Shown piece after piece: positions 42,015-42,245 of a stretch of DNA of 42,245 nt. The stretch is from positions 1 to 42,245 of the forward strand of contig JAFSJN010000006.1 in assembly GCA_017439235.1 (NCBI GenBank), in the 5' to 3' direction. The stretch comes from Paludibacteraceae bacterium. GTDB lineage: Bacteria > Bacteroidota > Bacteroidia > Bacteroidales > Paludibacteraceae. The notes beneath the pieces were generated by a model that did not search any database, had not been told where the DNA came from, and was given only the letters and a program-made list of their open reading frames with translations. Made by a program: the position numbers and the translations under genes. Each line of letters starts with the position of its first letter. The stretch's first letter is position 1.

Positions 42015-42245
42015 ATGAACATCAGCGAATACATCTCTACTCATCGCAATCGTTTTATGGACGAGTGGGCGTCCCTCATTCGTATCCCGTCGGTGAGTTG
42101 TCAACCTGAGCATCACTCCGACATGTTGCGTTGTGCCGAGCGTTGGCGGCAACTCCTGCTGGAGGCCGGCTGCCAAAAGGCCGAAGTCCTTCCCTCTGCA
42201 GGCAACCCCTTCGTGTACGGAGAATTTCAAATCTCAAATCTCAAA
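42015..42245 (+). CDS. M20-family dipeptidase, 5' part only
   Basis: 77 codons open at the window end. MNISEYISTHRNRFMDEWASLIRIPSVSCQPEH is the usual start of M20 (CNDP-like) dipeptidases. The last residues GEFQISNLK come from heptamer repeat units at 42223-42245. The metal ligands lie beyond the window, so the call rests on the N-terminus. Confidence 0.75.
   Translation, partial: MNISEYISTHRNRFMDEWASLIRIPSVSCQPEHHSDMLRCAERWRQLLLEAGCQKAEVLPSAGNPFVYGEFQISNLK
42223..42245. repeat. Heptamer tandem repeat inside the M20 gene, cut by window end
   Basis: Units aatttca, aatctca, aatctca and the start of a fourth, in frame. Confidence 0.75.

Overview
The window is a Bacteroidales (Bacteroidetes) chromosome segment. 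Three things point there. Seven promoters fit the Bacteroidetes form TTTG-N20-TAnnTTTG (one with a TACCTTTA -7 box, one with an ATTG -33). Shine-Dalgarno sites are almost absent, with one strong exception at rpsU. The gene families are typical of the order: DUF4254, M6 proteases, MlaEF, an N-succinylornithine-type ArgF', and a GNAT domain next to ArgG. There is no phage, transposon, rRNA or CRISPR array. One tRNA is present.

Left edge (1-2830), mostly minus strand: the cut-off end of a DUF2075 (Schlafen group 3) helicase with an N-terminal PD-(D/E)XK nuclease-like domain. Two micro-ORFs (32 and 26 codons) precede it behind a promoter. A second consensus promoter faces the opposite way inside this leader. 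It points toward an array of four 43-bp hairpin units that ends in a bidirectional terminator.

2849-5650: an acyl-CoA ligase with a small membrane protein (minus), then a promoter, tRNA-Leu(CAA), rpsU and a terminator (plus).

5640-13994 (minus): a tightly overlapping envelope operon: mlaE, mlaF, two M6 metalloproteases, xth, lptB, DUF4254, a GT9 glycosyltransferase and a 53-aa membrane protein. 14073-19634 (minus): a TolC / MacB-type ATPase / two FtsX-like permeases / adaptor efflux operon. 19699-20800 (minus): a small membrane protein, an HTH regulator and a PH-domain membrane protein.

20896-25617: argS (plus) behind a possibly structured leader, meeting aminopeptidase P (minus) with no gap, then nadC (minus). 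25884-42245 (plus): a continuous biosynthetic run carA, carB, GNAT-argG fusion, argC, argD, argF', argB, argE, argH, lysC, lysA, then a C45-like Ntn hydrolase and the start of an M20 dipeptidase. It makes carbamoyl phosphate and carries glutamate to arginine through N-acylated (probably N-succinylated) intermediates, with aspartate and diaminopimelate steps attached.

The most unusual pervasive signal is a family of 7-bp tandem repeats (units such as aaactct, aatcact, aattttt, gaaattt) at twelve places. They lie at gene junctions, supply stop codons and C-termini, and lie in frame inside argS, pepP, nadC and the terminal M20 gene.
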